Shown: positions 42,578 to 52,392, counted from the stretch's first letter. The stretch: DNA of 64,000 nt from Novosphingobium terrae (GCF_017163935.1 NZ_JABVZR010000004.1:4554-68553); one strand, 5' to 3'. Program-made: numbers and translations. The notes: generated by a model from the sequence alone, not told the origin.

Positions 42578-43363
42578 TTAATGAATACCTGCTCGGATAG
42601 CAGTGCCTGCCGATGTATCGTAACCAGTTCCACTCGACCATTGCTTGCGAGCTGCGGCTTGCATCGCTTGTTGGTCAGCCTGAACCTGCTGGACGGCCAG
42701 TTCAGCCGCGCGCTGGTTCAGCAAGAGAGACTTGATTTGAAGCATTTGGTTTGCTTGAAACCCTGCAAACTGATTTGCGTACATGAGCGCCTGCATCTGT
42801 CCCGAGGCTGTTGAAGCGCTCGACTGAAGACTGGCGAGCTGAGCGGCCTCACTCTCGATCGACGTTTGCTGATTGCTGATCCCCGTAAGCACAGTCTGAT
42901 TGGTCGCCTGCAGTAGATCTGCTTTTGCTTGCTGCTGATCGGTAAGAGCTCGGAGCTGCGTTGCATTGCAGGTGTTTCTAGCGAAGCACGTTTGATTAAT
43001 ATAAAATGAAGGGTTTTTGAAATTGTTCAAATAACCTGCAACTCCACCTGCCGTATTTGAGAGCATTCTTAGGGTGTTTGCAGCACTTTGCAAACCACTC
43101 ATTGCCCCTTGGGCCTGTTGCCATATTTGCATGGGAGCCTGCGCAGTATTAGTGATCATATTTTGATACTGCTGCAACTGCGTCTGATATTGTTGAACCT
43201 GTTTCGCCAAAGCGGATACCTGCTGCAATGCAGATGTTGTGGTCTGACGAAGGTTAGAAACGTCGATGACCGACCACTGCGCGTTGGCAGGGCTGGGAAT
43301 GGCCAAGATCGCGCTAAGGCAGATACCAGCGCGCAGAAGCTTATTTTTTGCGTAATTCAGCAT
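42578..43363 (-). CDS. trbJ: TrbJ (VirB5-like) minor pilus component
   Basis: A 261-residue exported protein with a signal peptide (cleavage after PANA) and a long Gln-rich coiled coil (LAKQVQQYQTQLQQYQNMI), typical of TrbJ/VirB5. One Cys pair, C-F-A-R-N-T-C, is near residue 130. VirB5 proteins sit at the pilus tip. Its place before trbK agrees. Confidence 0.87.
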   Translation of the reverse strand: MLNYAKNKLLRAGICLSAILAIPSPANAQWSVIDVSNLRQTTTSALQQVSALAKQVQQYQTQLQQYQNMITNTAQAPMQIWQQAQGAMSGLQSAANTLRMLSNTAGGVAGYLNNFKNPSFYINQTCFARNTCNATQLRALTDQQQAKADLLQATNQTVLTGISNQQTSIESEAAQLASLQSSASTASGQMQALMYANQFAGFQANQMLQIKSLLLNQRAAELAVQQVQADQQAMQAAARKQWSSGTGYDTSAGTAIRAGIH

Positions 43364-43377
43364 GGCATTCCTTTCGT

Positions 43378-44820
43378 TTAGTAGTCAAAGTTGCGGTATG
43401 GCTTTGTAAATTCGAGATCTTTCACAACGACCAAATTGAAACGATACCCCGGTCGAATTTGCAACGTTGGCGCGATTGACATATTCTTCTCAACCATGTG
43501 CGCTGCCGTCTCACCCAAGACTTGGCCAAGCCCCTGCGTTGCAGCTTGGCTTGGGGTCAGGCTGTAAGCACCCACGCTCTGTTGCTGGCTCAACTGAATG
43601 CCCGCAACGATACCGGAAAGGATGAGGGCAGATCCAAAGGTGCGAGCATAGTGATTGTTCACCTGGTCTTTGAAGCCGCCATAGCCAGCGCTGCTGGCGC
43701 CCGGCATGGCATCAATGTCGAGTGCCTTGCCATCAGGAAAGACGATGCGCTGCCAAGCCACGAGCAGGCGTGATTGCCCATAGGATACAGAACTGGAGTA
43801 TGAGCCAACGAGCCGCGAACCTTGCGGCACAAGCAGGAATTTCCCTGTTGGCGTATCATATACGTTCTGGCTGACCTGAGCGATGATTTGGCCCGGAATT
43901 GACGAATTTACCCCTGAGACAAGGATGCCGGGGATCACAAAGCCCGCACGGACCTCAAACCGCGACCGAGGCGCCTCGGTCTTTGATCCCAACTGCCAGC
44001 GATCCGTGCCGGCTGTGCGGCTGAACTGAGAAACATCGTTCGCCGGGCGCGAAGGGCTAGGATTCCCTGATCCTCCAGCGCCCTGCTTTTCCTGAGCTGC
44101 TAACGCTTCCGTAAGCGCGGTATAGGACGCCATATCGCTGGCGCTGGGCATCTGACCTTGTGCAGCATTCTGCAACATCTGCTGACGCAGGCTATCAAGC
44201 TTCGCGATGGTTGACGTGTTGCTGCCAGACGAGGGAGATCCGGGGCTACGCGTGCTCTGGAAGCTTACAGTGCTGGTGGACTTCAACGCCGAGGTAAACT
44301 GCGCCTGTTTCATCTGGCGCAATTGGACAAGCATTTCCATGCGCTGCTGACGGAGAGGGTTGACGACCCCGCCCCCCTGCCCCGCAACATTGCCGGTGGG
44401 CAAAGGCGGTGCATTAGGATCGAGCGGCGGCACGGGAGCCATATTGATCGGTGGTTGGCCGCCTGGAGTTTGAGCACTGCCGTTGGCGGGAAGACCATTG
44501 GGAGGTTGCAGCGCTGGCGGCTGCGGCAAGCCATTTGCAGGCACAACACCAGCTCCATTGGCGCCAGCGATATGCTCTGCCATTTTATCTGCATCGGTGC
44601 TGGCTTGCGTCTTGGCGAGATCGGAAGGCTTGGCCTTTTGCAGCGCCGAGCGATCATTCATGACCGACGCCACGACCAGCAGGAATAGCACTACAACCGA
44701 AGCGCCCGCGAAGAGCGGCACTTTGTTCAAGCGCCTCAAGCCGGTGCGTGCAACTTCCGTTTGCGCGACTTGACCGCCCGGTGAAGCAGTTGGGGACATA
44801 TTGAGTGTTGGATCAGTCAT
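43378..44820 (-). CDS. trbI: TrbI (VirB10-like) envelope-spanning protein
   Basis: A 480-residue protein with one inner-membrane helix near residue 40 (VPLFAGASVVVLFLLVVASVM), a long Pro/Gln-rich periplasmic linker and a C-terminal VirB10/TrbI barrel domain (TGKFLLVPQGSRLVGSY). It bridges both membranes and senses coupling-protein energy. The start at 44820 follows a GGGGG site; an upstream in-frame ATG at 44907 lies inside trbH and is rejected. Confidence 0.9.
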   Translation of the reverse strand: MTDPTLNMSPTASPGGQVAQTEVARTGLRRLNKVPLFAGASVVVLFLLVVASVMNDRSALQKAKPSDLAKTQASTDADKMAEHIAGANGAGVVPANGLPQPPALQPPNGLPANGSAQTPGGQPPINMAPVPPLDPNAPPLPTGNVAGQGGGVVNPLRQQRMEMLVQLRQMKQAQFTSALKSTSTVSFQSTRSPGSPSSGSNTSTIAKLDSLRQQMLQNAAQGQMPSASDMASYTALTEALAAQEKQGAGGSGNPSPSRPANDVSQFSRTAGTDRWQLGSKTEAPRSRFEVRAGFVIPGILVSGVNSSIPGQIIAQVSQNVYDTPTGKFLLVPQGSRLVGSYSSSVSYGQSRLLVAWQRIVFPDGKALDIDAMPGASSAGYGGFKDQVNNHYARTFGSALILSGIVAGIQLSQQQSVGAYSLTPSQAATQGLGQVLGETAAHMVEKNMSIAPTLQIRPGYRFNLVVVKDLEFTKPYRNFDY

Positions 44821-44830
44821 ATTGCCCCCG

Positions 44831-45652
44831 TTAATTCCCGATTGAGCAGGCGTGAGCCTTGGCCGAACGACAGAGAGCCAAGGCCGAGTGAGGATCGCCT
44901 TCACCAAGCATCAGCAACTCGTATCGCCCTGAGGTTTGGCGGTAGGTTGTGTGCTGCCAACGCTTCAGAGCTGGCCGGACCTGAACCAGATGGTTCCAGT
45001 ACCGGACCACCTGATCCCGTGTGTGCAATGTCCCCATGTAAAGCGTCCAGTGCCCAAGGGAGGGCGTAGAGGCTTGCTCAGGCACTGGCGCAGCCGCCAC
45101 AGGAAGCGGCGCCTGCACGGGCTCTGCGGCCTTTGGAGCACCTGCTGAAGGTGGAGCCTCGGTGTAATCCGGCGCACGAAACGCCCTCTCCTCCACCTCC
45201 TCGCGCGCACCTGTCAGATTGACCGTCCAGGCAGCAACAGCTTTGACATATGGGTCAACCGTATACGCCCGCGCTGCGGACTGATTTCCCATCTGAATGC
45301 GGGTGAACACGGTATTCTCATCGAGATTGGTGAGGTCGATCTTCACCGGCAGGGTGCCCTTCACAGGCGGGGCCCCCTTCTCTGGACGATCAACTACCGC
45401 GAAACCACGCCGACGCAGCAAGGCCAAGAAGTCCTCACGCAGCGGATCGCGCCGATCGCCAAGAACCTCAACCTTGGTCAGTGCCGGCGGAAATAATTTG
45501 CCCAGCTCCTTTGCGGCATCACCCAAGATTTGCGCGCGAGGAAATGCAGCAAGGCCAGTCGCCCCTCCCACATGGGAGTTCCCCGCCACGCAGCCTGCCA
45601 TCATGAAGGTGCAGGCACTGGCTAGCGCCAGCTTCACAATCCGGGCGCCCAT
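44831..45652 (-). CDS. trbH: TrbH-position lipoprotein with extended C-terminus
   Basis: A 273-residue lipoprotein (lipobox MAGC at about 20). The first ~150 residues match the TrbH position and layout. They are followed by a Pro/Ala linker and a SPOR-like domain (GHWTLYMGTLHTRDQVVRYW). RP4 TrbH is smaller (about 160 residues), so the C-terminal domain is an extra. It may tether the core complex to the outer membrane and peptidoglycan. Its ATG overlaps the trbG stop. Confidence 0.7.
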   Translation of the reverse strand: MGARIVKLALASACTFMMAGCVAGNSHVGGATGLAAFPRAQILGDAAKELGKLFPPALTKVEVLGDRRDPLREDFLALLRRRGFAVVDRPEKGAPPVKGTLPVKIDLTNLDENTVFTRIQMGNQSAARAYTVDPYVKAVAAWTVNLTGAREEVEERAFRAPDYTEAPPSAGAPKAAEPVQAPLPVAAAPVPEQASTPSLGHWTLYMGTLHTRDQVVRYWNHLVQVRPALKRWQHTTYRQTSGRYELLMLGEGDPHSALALCRSAKAHACSIGN

Positions 45653-46614
45653 TAGGGTTTACCCCGCGTGATTGTTACACGCTCCTGTAGCTTGCCAACC
45701 CCGGCAACCAGCACCGCCTCATCAAACACCTGGTCAACTATGTAGCGCCCGTTTTGAACGCGATAGTTTACAAGCGTGACGTCGCCTTCCCGCTTGACCG
45801 ACCCACCCTGCCTGAGCACCAGCAGCGAAGGGGCTTCAGTCTGGCTCATGGTCGAGGGCATCTCGATGATGGTTTTGACGCCATCATTATAGACCCGGAC
45901 AGGCTTCCAACGAGCTTGGCCCTTGACGGTGTAGTCAAAGTTCAGGCTTCCCAGATACGATCCTTGAGCACCGCGAGCAGAGGGACCGCTTTCCCCCTCG
46001 ACACCAGTCGGTGTGCTGGCCGCGCTGGGCAGTGTGTTTTCCGAACGCACCTTTTCCTGGCGCTGCCGCAAAGCGGCCCATTTGGCTGCTGCCTCATCAG
46101 GATACTGAAAGCCGACGCGGGGCATGTATTGAGTGGCGTGGGAAACCAGCTGGATATGGTATGTCCGACGATCGGTAGCTACCATCAAGGACGTGTGCAG
46201 ACCCACATCCATTGGCTTGACGACCAGATGCTGAATTTCTGCGGCCCCAGACTGCGATATGGCCGGTTCGATCAGCCAGCGGGCGCTGTCGCCCACATTC
46301 ACAGAATTGACCTGCTCGCCAGCCTGCAACTCAATGTCGCAAACCTGCAAAACAGCACAGACCACCGTTGGCTCTGTTGCGCCAAATTGGAAAACGACTG
46401 CCCCGCCGTCGCCAGCGAACGGCCTCATGCCGGTGGCGCTCTTGGTCATCCATTCGTTGGAGATCTCGACAGCAGATCTCTCCACCGGGGTTAGCGTGGG
46501 GTTTTTGCCATAATACTGCTTCGCCAGGCTGGCATCGTCGCCAGCGTTCTGAGCCATGGCAGCCGGAGCGATCGTCATGGCGGCGAAGGCCGCCAATGAT
46601 GCGAGGGTTTTCAT
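45652..46614 (-). CDS. trbG: TrbG (VirB9-like) outer core protein
   Basis: A 320-residue periplasmic protein with a signal peptide ending in AMAQ and the VirB9/TrbG body: a proximal strand region (VCAVLQVCDIELQAGEQVNSV), a central linker and a C-terminal beta domain starting NFDYTVKGQARWKPVRVYND. It forms the outer-membrane ring of the channel with TrbI and TrbH. Two neighbouring genes overlap or lie within 20 bases. Confidence 0.9.
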   Translation of the reverse strand: MKTLASLAAFAAMTIAPAAMAQNAGDDASLAKQYYGKNPTLTPVERSAVEISNEWMTKSATGMRPFAGDGGAVVFQFGATEPTVVCAVLQVCDIELQAGEQVNSVNVGDSARWLIEPAISQSGAAEIQHLVVKPMDVGLHTSLMVATDRRTYHIQLVSHATQYMPRVGFQYPDEAAAKWAALRQRQEKVRSENTLPSAASTPTGVEGESGPSARGAQGSYLGSLNFDYTVKGQARWKPVRVYNDGVKTIIEMPSTMSQTEAPSLLVLRQGGSVKREGDVTLVNYRVQNGRYIVDQVFDEAVLVAGVGKLQERVTITRGKP

Positions 46615-46631
46615 AAACGTCCTTTCCGGGC

Positions 46632-47348
46632 TCAGAGAACGCGCGACCAGGTGTAATCCTGCACGTAGATTCCAAGCGGGTTCTGCTGGATTTGCTTTTC
46701 GCTGGTGCCCTCGGTTGGCGGCACCACATGCACGGTCACGAGGGCTCGCATTTTGGCTGGCGGGCTTGTGACATTGCCGTCACGGTCACGAACCGTTTCC
46801 ACCCAATCAACCTGCCAAGTGTCAGCGGTCTGCTGAAGCACCGAGCTAATTTCGACTGTCACCGTTTCCTTGGCAGCACGAACCAACGGCGAGGCCTCGG
46901 GTGTACCATTGAGGAAATCGTTCATCTTGCCGATGGCAGGCTGATGCGCTTCCAGCATGGAATATACGCGGAAAATAGCCTGCCTCTGCAAGGCAATATC
47001 TGGCGTAACCATCCGTGCCGACTGCACGAAGCTCCCCACCTGCGCTTGAATAACGCGAGGATCGACGGGGCCAGCTTGCTCGGCGCGCGAAACAGCCGCC
47101 GCGTCGCCAAGCTTGTCCACCTTCACGACATAGGGAACGAATTTGGACTGCGCCCCAATGGCGATCAGCCCTGCCACCGCCACCAGAACAATCAGCATCG
47201 AGGACAGAGCTACGAGCTGCCACATGCGACGGGAATCCGCGAGGCCGCTTACGTGATCGTTCCAAGTGCGGCGGGCGTTCAGATAGGGATTAGTCTCGGT
47301 CGAAGGCGCGGATGCCTGCGGCGCGCGCTTCATGAAGCGAAAGCTCAT
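46632..47348 (-). CDS. trbF: TrbF (VirB8-like) inner-membrane assembly factor
   Basis: A 238-residue bitopic protein with one helix (VALSSMLIVLVAVAGLIAIGA, about 46-66) and a periplasmic VirB8-like domain containing YSMLEAHQPAIGKMNDF. VirB8 nucleates the channel. Its start overlaps the trbE stop. Confidence 0.9.
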   Translation of the reverse strand: MSFRFMKRAPQASAPSTETNPYLNARRTWNDHVSGLADSRRMWQLVALSSMLIVLVAVAGLIAIGAQSKFVPYVVKVDKLGDAAAVSRAEQAGPVDPRVIQAQVGSFVQSARMVTPDIALQRQAIFRVYSMLEAHQPAIGKMNDFLNGTPEASPLVRAAKETVTVEISSVLQQTADTWQVDWVETVRDRDGNVTSPPAKMRALVTVHVVPPTEGTSEKQIQQNPLGIYVQDYTWSRVL

Positions 47349-49894
47349 GCGGCAACTCCAATTTTTGTGTAAACGCTACGGGTGGCGAGCCATTCCTTGA
47401 CCCATCCATTGCCGTGGCTGCGTTCGAGCCCCTTGATGGTGGCTATCTCTTCCTTCGAGCTGGCGCCAACGAACGCCAGTGCAACAGGACCGAGTGCCAG
47501 CTCGAATAGGCGCCGACCATTTTCAGAAACTGCATAATACTGGCGCTTGGGAAGTGCCGTGCGCAAAATTTCGATCTGGCGCCGGTTGAGGCCAAGGCGC
47601 GAATAAAGTTTCTGAGCATCCTCGTTACCCGCCTCCGGGTTCGGCAGATAAATTTTGGTTGCTGTGGACTCGACCAGCACATCCAAGATGCCCGAATTTG
47701 CAGCATCAGTGATGCTTTGCGTCGCCATAATGACGGCGCAGTTCGCCTTACGCAGAACCTTCAGCCATTCTCGGATCTTGTCTCGGAAAACGTCATTGCC
47801 CAACAACACCCATGCTTCATCAAGCACAATTGCGGCAGGCTGGCCCTTCAGAGCGCGCTCGATACGGCGGAACAGATACAGAAGGACCGGCAACGCATAC
47901 TTTTCCCCGAGGCCCATCAGCTCCTCAACCTCAAAGGTGGTGAACTGGCTCAGGGAAAGGCCATCTTCTCGGGCATCCAGAAGATGCCCCATGGTCCCGC
48001 CAACACAATAAGGGGTCAGGGCATCGCGAACCGTTTGATCCTGCACCGCATGCGAAAAATCGGTCAGCATCTTTGCGCCCGTCTTATGCATGGAATCCAG
48101 CGCGTGCGCGATTTCCTTTCGCATAGCGGAGGTGACGACGACACCGTTCAGAGCAAGGATCGACTCAATCCATTCGGCAGCCCATGCCCTGTCGGAGGGC
48201 GTCCCAAGGAACTGCAGGGGGCAGAAGGCCAGCTTTTCCTCATCGCCGGCCACAGTGAAGTGCAGGCCGCCAACCGCCTTGCAAAGGGGATACATCGACA
48301 TACCCTTGTCAAAAGCGAAAATGCTCATGTCCGGATACCGCCGCAACTGTGCAGCCAGGATGCTCAGAAGGGTTGATTTGCCCGCACCCGTGGGTCCGAA
48401 AATCAGAGTGTGCCCAACGTCACGGACATGCAAATTGAGGTGGAACGGGGTCGAACCATGGGTGACGCATTCCATGAGCGCAGGCGAGTTTTCAGGATAG
48501 AATGGGCAAGGTGCAATCGCATTGCCCGTCCAGATCGAGGATGACGGCAGCAGATCAGAGAGATTGAGCGTGTTCATGATAGGCCGACGCACGTTCTCTA
48601 CTCCGTGCCCCGGAAGGCTGCCCAAGTAGGCCTCCATCGCGTTCAGTTCTTCAACGCGAGAGACAAAGCCAAGGCTCATGATTTTACGCTCAAACTCACG
48701 AGTATCGCGCTCAAGCGCGTCGCGGTCTTCCCCCATTAGAACGACAACACTGGTGTAATAGCCTTGCGCAACTAGGCCCGAGCTTACTTCTGCAATAGCC
48801 GTTTCCGCATCCTCGACCATCGCAACAGCATCCTGATTGATGCGCCCAGAATTGGTCTGAAACACCTGATCGAAGAAGCCGCGCATCTTCTGGCGCCATT
48901 TCTTGCGGAATTTATCAAGGTGCTGAACAGCTTCATGCGTGTCCATGAAGATAAAGCGCGTGTTCCAGCGATACTCACAACGCACTTCAGAAAGTGAATT
49001 GAGAATGCCGGGAGTGCTTTCAAGGGGAAAGCCTTCAATGGCCACGACCTGGATGAAGTTGCGGCCGATCTTTGGCACGGTCCCCGTCCAGAGATCACGA
49101 CCGCCAATAATGGCGTCCAAATACATGGGATTTGATGGCAGTGCGATGGGCTGGTTCTCGCCCGTCACGCACCGCTGAATCCAGCGAAGCTGGTCATCGA
49201 AAAGCGTGTGCCCGTCTTCCTCGCCAGCGACCCGCACCCCCTTCAACCGCGTGAGCTTGATCGCGGAGGACAGGCTATCTTCAAAATTCCGAACCTTGCG
49301 CTTGAACTCGGTCAGAATATCATAGGTGCGCTCGGTGTTGGTTTTGCGTTCGCGGTCATCATCGAACACCAACTCCTTGATTTTCTGTTCAGTGATCGAG
49401 GGCGGAAACCACGTCGCAGTCAGGACAAAAAAGCCCTCGTACATCGTGCCGAGCTGCTGAAAATATGCCCGGCGCTCATCGTCGATCGCTTGCGTAACCG
49501 GATCGGGGAAGTGCGATGCACCACGATCCGAGTACGCAACGCTGGAACGGCGAACTGCGTCAACATGGATCATCCACCCGCTGCCCAAAGCCACGAAAGC
49601 CTGATTAATCCGGGCAGACAAAGCTTCCCGCTGCTCATTGGTGCTACTCGCGGCGTCTTCTGCGCGGTAGATCCATGTGGCCATCAAGGAGCCGTTCTTG
49701 GCGAGAACCACGCCATCATCAACGAGCGCGGCATAGTTCAGCAAGTCCGCCAACCCGGCATGCTTGCCACGATGCTTGGCCAGCTTGTTGCGACGCGCCT
49801 GTTGCACAGCCGCCTGGGCAAGGAGAGCAATCAGGGTCAGGCCCGCAATTGCGATGATAACCGCCAGAGAGGCCAGAGCGAGCGAGGGAGTCAT
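47345..49894 (-). CDS. trbE: TrbE (VirB4) conjugation ATPase
   Basis: An 849-residue ATPase, the largest energy source of the channel. Two N-terminal membrane helices (LALASLAVIIAIAGLTLIAL) are typical of TrbE. Walker A is FGPTGAGKSTLL near residue 495, and Walker B lies in PAAIVLDEAWVLLG. The ATG at 49894 overlaps the trbD stop (TAATG); longer readings back to 50089 run over trbD and are rejected. Confidence 0.93.
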   Translation of the reverse strand: MTPSLALASLAVIIAIAGLTLIALLAQAAVQQARRNKLAKHRGKHAGLADLLNYAALVDDGVVLAKNGSLMATWIYRAEDAASSTNEQREALSARINQAFVALGSGWMIHVDAVRRSSVAYSDRGASHFPDPVTQAIDDERRAYFQQLGTMYEGFFVLTATWFPPSITEQKIKELVFDDDRERKTNTERTYDILTEFKRKVRNFEDSLSSAIKLTRLKGVRVAGEEDGHTLFDDQLRWIQRCVTGENQPIALPSNPMYLDAIIGGRDLWTGTVPKIGRNFIQVVAIEGFPLESTPGILNSLSEVRCEYRWNTRFIFMDTHEAVQHLDKFRKKWRQKMRGFFDQVFQTNSGRINQDAVAMVEDAETAIAEVSSGLVAQGYYTSVVVLMGEDRDALERDTREFERKIMSLGFVSRVEELNAMEAYLGSLPGHGVENVRRPIMNTLNLSDLLPSSSIWTGNAIAPCPFYPENSPALMECVTHGSTPFHLNLHVRDVGHTLIFGPTGAGKSTLLSILAAQLRRYPDMSIFAFDKGMSMYPLCKAVGGLHFTVAGDEEKLAFCPLQFLGTPSDRAWAAEWIESILALNGVVVTSAMRKEIAHALDSMHKTGAKMLTDFSHAVQDQTVRDALTPYCVGGTMGHLLDAREDGLSLSQFTTFEVEELMGLGEKYALPVLLYLFRRIERALKGQPAAIVLDEAWVLLGNDVFRDKIREWLKVLRKANCAVIMATQSITDAANSGILDVLVESTATKIYLPNPEAGNEDAQKLYSRLGLNRRQIEILRTALPKRQYYAVSENGRRLFELALGPVALAFVGASSKEEIATIKGLERSHGNGWVKEWLATRSVYTKIGVAA

Positions 49895-50226
49895 TACCGT
49901 TTCTTCCCCGGTTGACGATACTGTCGGCCCTGCCCTTCGGTGTTCACGCGAAAGGGAGTGGAGCGGGCCGGGTAGTAGCTTTGGAAACGAAGGTGCCGGA
50001 CGGCCACGAAACGCATGAGCGGATCGGCTTTGCCCATCTTCTGGGCAGCCCAAAGGCCTGCAAACCAGATAAATAGGCCAGCTAGCCACGCCTTAGGGGA
50101 GTCGATGGCCGGGCCAATCAAGGCACCGGCCAACAACCCACAGAGCATCACGATTTCGCGGTCACCGCCCATCAGAAGGTTCGGGCGAACGCCCGAACGG
50201 CGAATGGCGATCGACCTGATTTTCAT
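49894..50226 (-). CDS. trbD: TrbD (VirB3-like) membrane protein
   Basis: A 110-residue protein with two adjacent helices (MLCGLLAGALIGPAID and WLAGLFIWFAGLWAAQ) and a basic tail. VirB3/TrbD proteins work with the VirB4 ATPase next to them. The gene lies one base after trbC. Confidence 0.88.
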   Translation of the reverse strand: MKIRSIAIRRSGVRPNLLMGGDREIVMLCGLLAGALIGPAIDSPKAWLAGLFIWFAGLWAAQKMGKADPLMRFVAVRHLRFQSYYPARSTPFRVNTEGQGRQYRQPGKKR

Positions 50227-50227
50227 G

Positions 50228-50611
50228 TTACTGCCCGTGGCTCGCGACCGAAGCGACAGAGCTGATCATCGCCCCGCCACTCGAAATCGAGGACAGCATG
50301 GCATTGGCGCCGACCAGCAGGCTGACGACCAGCACCAGCATCATGAGGGTTCGGACGAAGCCGTTGAGATCCCCGCCCAGGACAAGCACACCGCCAGCAG
50401 CCACGATGCCGACAATCGCGAAGGCATAGGCAATCGGACCAGTTGCCGACTGGCGGATCTGCGTCAGGTAGGACTCATACGGCAGGCCGCCGCCCGAAGT
50501 CGATGCATAGGCACTATGGGGCCAGAGCATCGCAAGCAGAATGATGGCGGCCACCAGCGCCAGTTCAAGATATGCCGGGTTACGAACCTGGCTCAAACGC
50601 AGCGTATTCAT
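50228..50611 (-). CDS. trbC: TrbC prepilin (VirB2-like)
   Basis: A 127-residue prepilin with a long signal ending in SAYA and two hydrophobic helices ([20 protein letters not shown] and [16 protein letters not shown]). In RP4 the mature TrbC is trimmed and cyclised by TraF, which is present at 3182. The loop between the helices has GGDLNGFVR. It is the mating-pilus subunit. Confidence 0.9.
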   Translation of the reverse strand: MNTLRLSQVRNPAYLELALVAAIILLAMLWPHSAYASTSGGGLPYESYLTQIRQSATGPIAYAFAIVGIVAAGGVLVLGGDLNGFVRTLMMLVLVVSLLVGANAMLSSISSGGAMISSVASVASHGQ

Positions 50612-50620
50612 AATATGACC

Positions 50621-51589
50621 TCACAGTGATCGAAATTGGTAGGCTCCGCCCGCAAAGCCCTGAACTTCGAGGATGGATTGAATGCGCCGGCCTTGCTCCG
50701 GCGTGCGGGCGATGTGGACAATCAGGTGAACCGCTTCTGCAATGAGGGGTTCGATGGGGTGCGGCGCATCAGCGTGCATGCTGATGAGCATTTGAAGGCG
50801 GCTAAGACCCGCCTCTGCATTGTTCGCATGAAGCGTTGCAGCGCCGCCTTCGTGGCCAGTGTTCCAGGCCATGAGGAGATCCAGTGCTTCTGGCCCGCGA
50901 ACTTCGCCAACAAGAATGCGATCAGGCCGCATTCTGAGCGTGGTCCTGAGAAGAGCCGTCATGTTAGCTGTAGCAGACGTATGAAAAAGCACGGAATTTC
51001 TTGCTGCACACTGGATTTCTCCAGTGTCCTCAATAATTACAAGGCGCTCTTCGGGATCTGTGGCCACCATTTCATTGATGATGGCATTGACGAGGGTAGT
51101 CTTCCCTGAGCCGGTGCCGCCAATGACTAGAATGTTCCGGTGGCGCTTGACCGCATCAATGATGATTGTGCGTTGGGCATCATTCATCACACCATTCGCA
51201 ACGTATTGATCGAGCGTAAAAATGCTAACAGCTTTCTTACGGATCGCGAAGGATGGTTTGGAAACCAGAGGTGGGATCTGACCCGCGAAGCGGCTACCGT
51301 CCAAGGGCCACTCACATTCGAGAATAGCCTGATCTTGGGTAACGATCTTACCGTGATAACCGGCCACACCACGAAGAATTGACTCTGCCCGGTGCGCTTC
51401 AACCGAGCCAATCTCGGTCATCTTTTGCCCAAGGCGCTCCAACCAGAGCGATCCATCGGGGTTTAACATAACCTCAATAGTTGCTGGGTCATTGAGCGCG
51501 CTGAGGAGAAGTTCACCGCAGTCGCGGCGCAGCTTTTCGCATGCGCGCGACTTCATGCTGTCGGAGACTTCGGGAGTGGAGTTCGTCAC
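50621..51589 (-). CDS. trbB: TrbB (VirB11-like) ATPase
   Basis: A 322-residue hexameric ATPase, first gene of the operon as in RP4 Tra2. Walker A GGTGSGKT is at 157-164, the His box is in [15 protein letters not shown], and Walker B/Asp-box regions [11 protein letters not shown] and [16 protein letters not shown] are intact. It drives pilus assembly and substrate transfer. Confidence 0.94.
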   Translation of the reverse strand: MTNSTPEVSDSMKSRACEKLRRDCGELLLSALNDPATIEVMLNPDGSLWLERLGQKMTEIGSVEAHRAESILRGVAGYHGKIVTQDQAILECEWPLDGSRFAGQIPPLVSKPSFAIRKKAVSIFTLDQYVANGVMNDAQRTIIIDAVKRHRNILVIGGTGSGKTTLVNAIINEMVATDPEERLVIIEDTGEIQCAARNSVLFHTSATANMTALLRTTLRMRPDRILVGEVRGPEALDLLMAWNTGHEGGAATLHANNAEAGLSRLQMLISMHADAPHPIEPLIAEAVHLIVHIARTPEQGRRIQSILEVQGFAGGAYQFRSL

Positions 51590-51659
51590 AGTTCGTTCCC
51601 AGCCCCCACCCTAACGGGGAGCTTTCGACTGCTTTACCGAACCGAACGAACAAAAACAA

Positions 51660-51687
51660 CTTATAAATCGAACCGGCGAGACGTAAA
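51660..51687 (-). promoter_or_regulatory. Probable trb operon promoter
   Basis: On the minus strand TTTACG, 16 bases, TATAAG, about 70 bases upstream of the trbB start. Fair match to a sigma-70 promoter. It overlaps a dyad with GAGA and TCTC ends, a possible repressor site. Confidence 0.35.
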
Positions 51688-51721
51688 AATTCTCACCGGG
51701 CAGTTATGCCCTTTTTGGCGA

Positions 51722-52048
51722 TTATCCTTTCAGGCGGCTCTTTGCGGCAGCTTCCCAGACGCGAATTTGCGCCGCACAGAACTTATCGACCAAGGCGGTG
51801 ACGATCTCGTAACCCTTGGGAGCCTGCTGTGCGCTCTCAGCGCTCAACAGCTCAATCACAGAAACTCCGAGGGCTTCGGCAATCTTCTCGATCGTTTCGA
51901 GTGTCGGATTGCTTTTCAAATTGACGATCTCGGATACCACAGACTTGGAGATACCCGCTTCCTGAGCGAGGTCTTGCAGCCGCTTCCTTTGTGCCTTGAG
52001 AAGGCGTACAACGTTGAGGGCCAAGATATCCTTATTGGTCTGCGTCAT
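51722..52048 (-). CDS. XRE-family plasmid regulator
   Basis: A 108-residue protein with one helix-turn-helix (LQDLAQEAGISKSVVSEIVN, about 24-43) of the XRE/Cro type and a helical C-terminus that may dimerise. The ATG at 52048 starts right before the domain; an ATG further up would cover the operator-like site at 52066. It sits upstream of the trb operon on the same strand and could control transfer genes. It is in the place of a KorA/TrbA-like regulator but is not clearly either one. Confidence 0.82.
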   Translation of the reverse strand: MTQTNKDILALNVVRLLKAQRKRLQDLAQEAGISKSVVSEIVNLKSNPTLETIEKIAEALGVSVIELLSAESAQQAPKGYEIVTALVDKFCAAQIRVWEAAAKSRLKG

Positions 52049-52065
52049 GGATGCCCGTTCAGAGT

Positions 52066-52080
52066 GTTTCGCCGCTAAAC
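52066..52080. promoter_or_regulatory. KorB-operator-like site in front of the XRE gene
   Basis: GTTTCGCCGCTAAAC differs from the exact operator by one base. It is 17 bases upstream of the XRE start codon and would place the regulator under KorB or its own control. Confidence 0.5.
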
Positions 52081-52102
52081 AGTCCGATGGCAAAACGGCC
52101 AC

Positions 52103-52392
52103 CTGCTGTCAAAAAAATCCGTGGCGCATCTTCGCGAAAGTTCGCTTTCATGCAAGCCTCTTTACCATTAATTTAGATTAGTCGCAAAAGGTCCCGGACC
52201 GGGGAGCCTGCACTCACGACAGAGTGCGCCTTGACGGATATATCAATCCCTCATTGCGTTGTGTTGCATTTATGTCCTATGGCCCTCGACCGATCCGGCC
52301 ATTTCAACAGAGCGTGGCCGGATACAATCGAGATTCTGGGCTCTTAACCCAGCTAAAGACGCAATCTATCCACCCGAGCCAGTGGAGTAATA
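52103..52392. other. Divergent control region between XRE and RHH-like genes
   Basis: About 290 bases. A perfect TTGACA on the minus strand (52107-52112) may be the -35 of the XRE gene, but the -10 is poor. A small GC dyad (GGTCCCGGACC) is near 52190. No further gene is visible. Confidence 0.4.

Noticed and set aside
51691..51717. Plus-strand terminator GGGCA-GTTA-TGCCC-TTTTT
   Set aside because: No plus-strand gene ends before it; both neighbours are on the minus strand, so it is not listed as a terminator.
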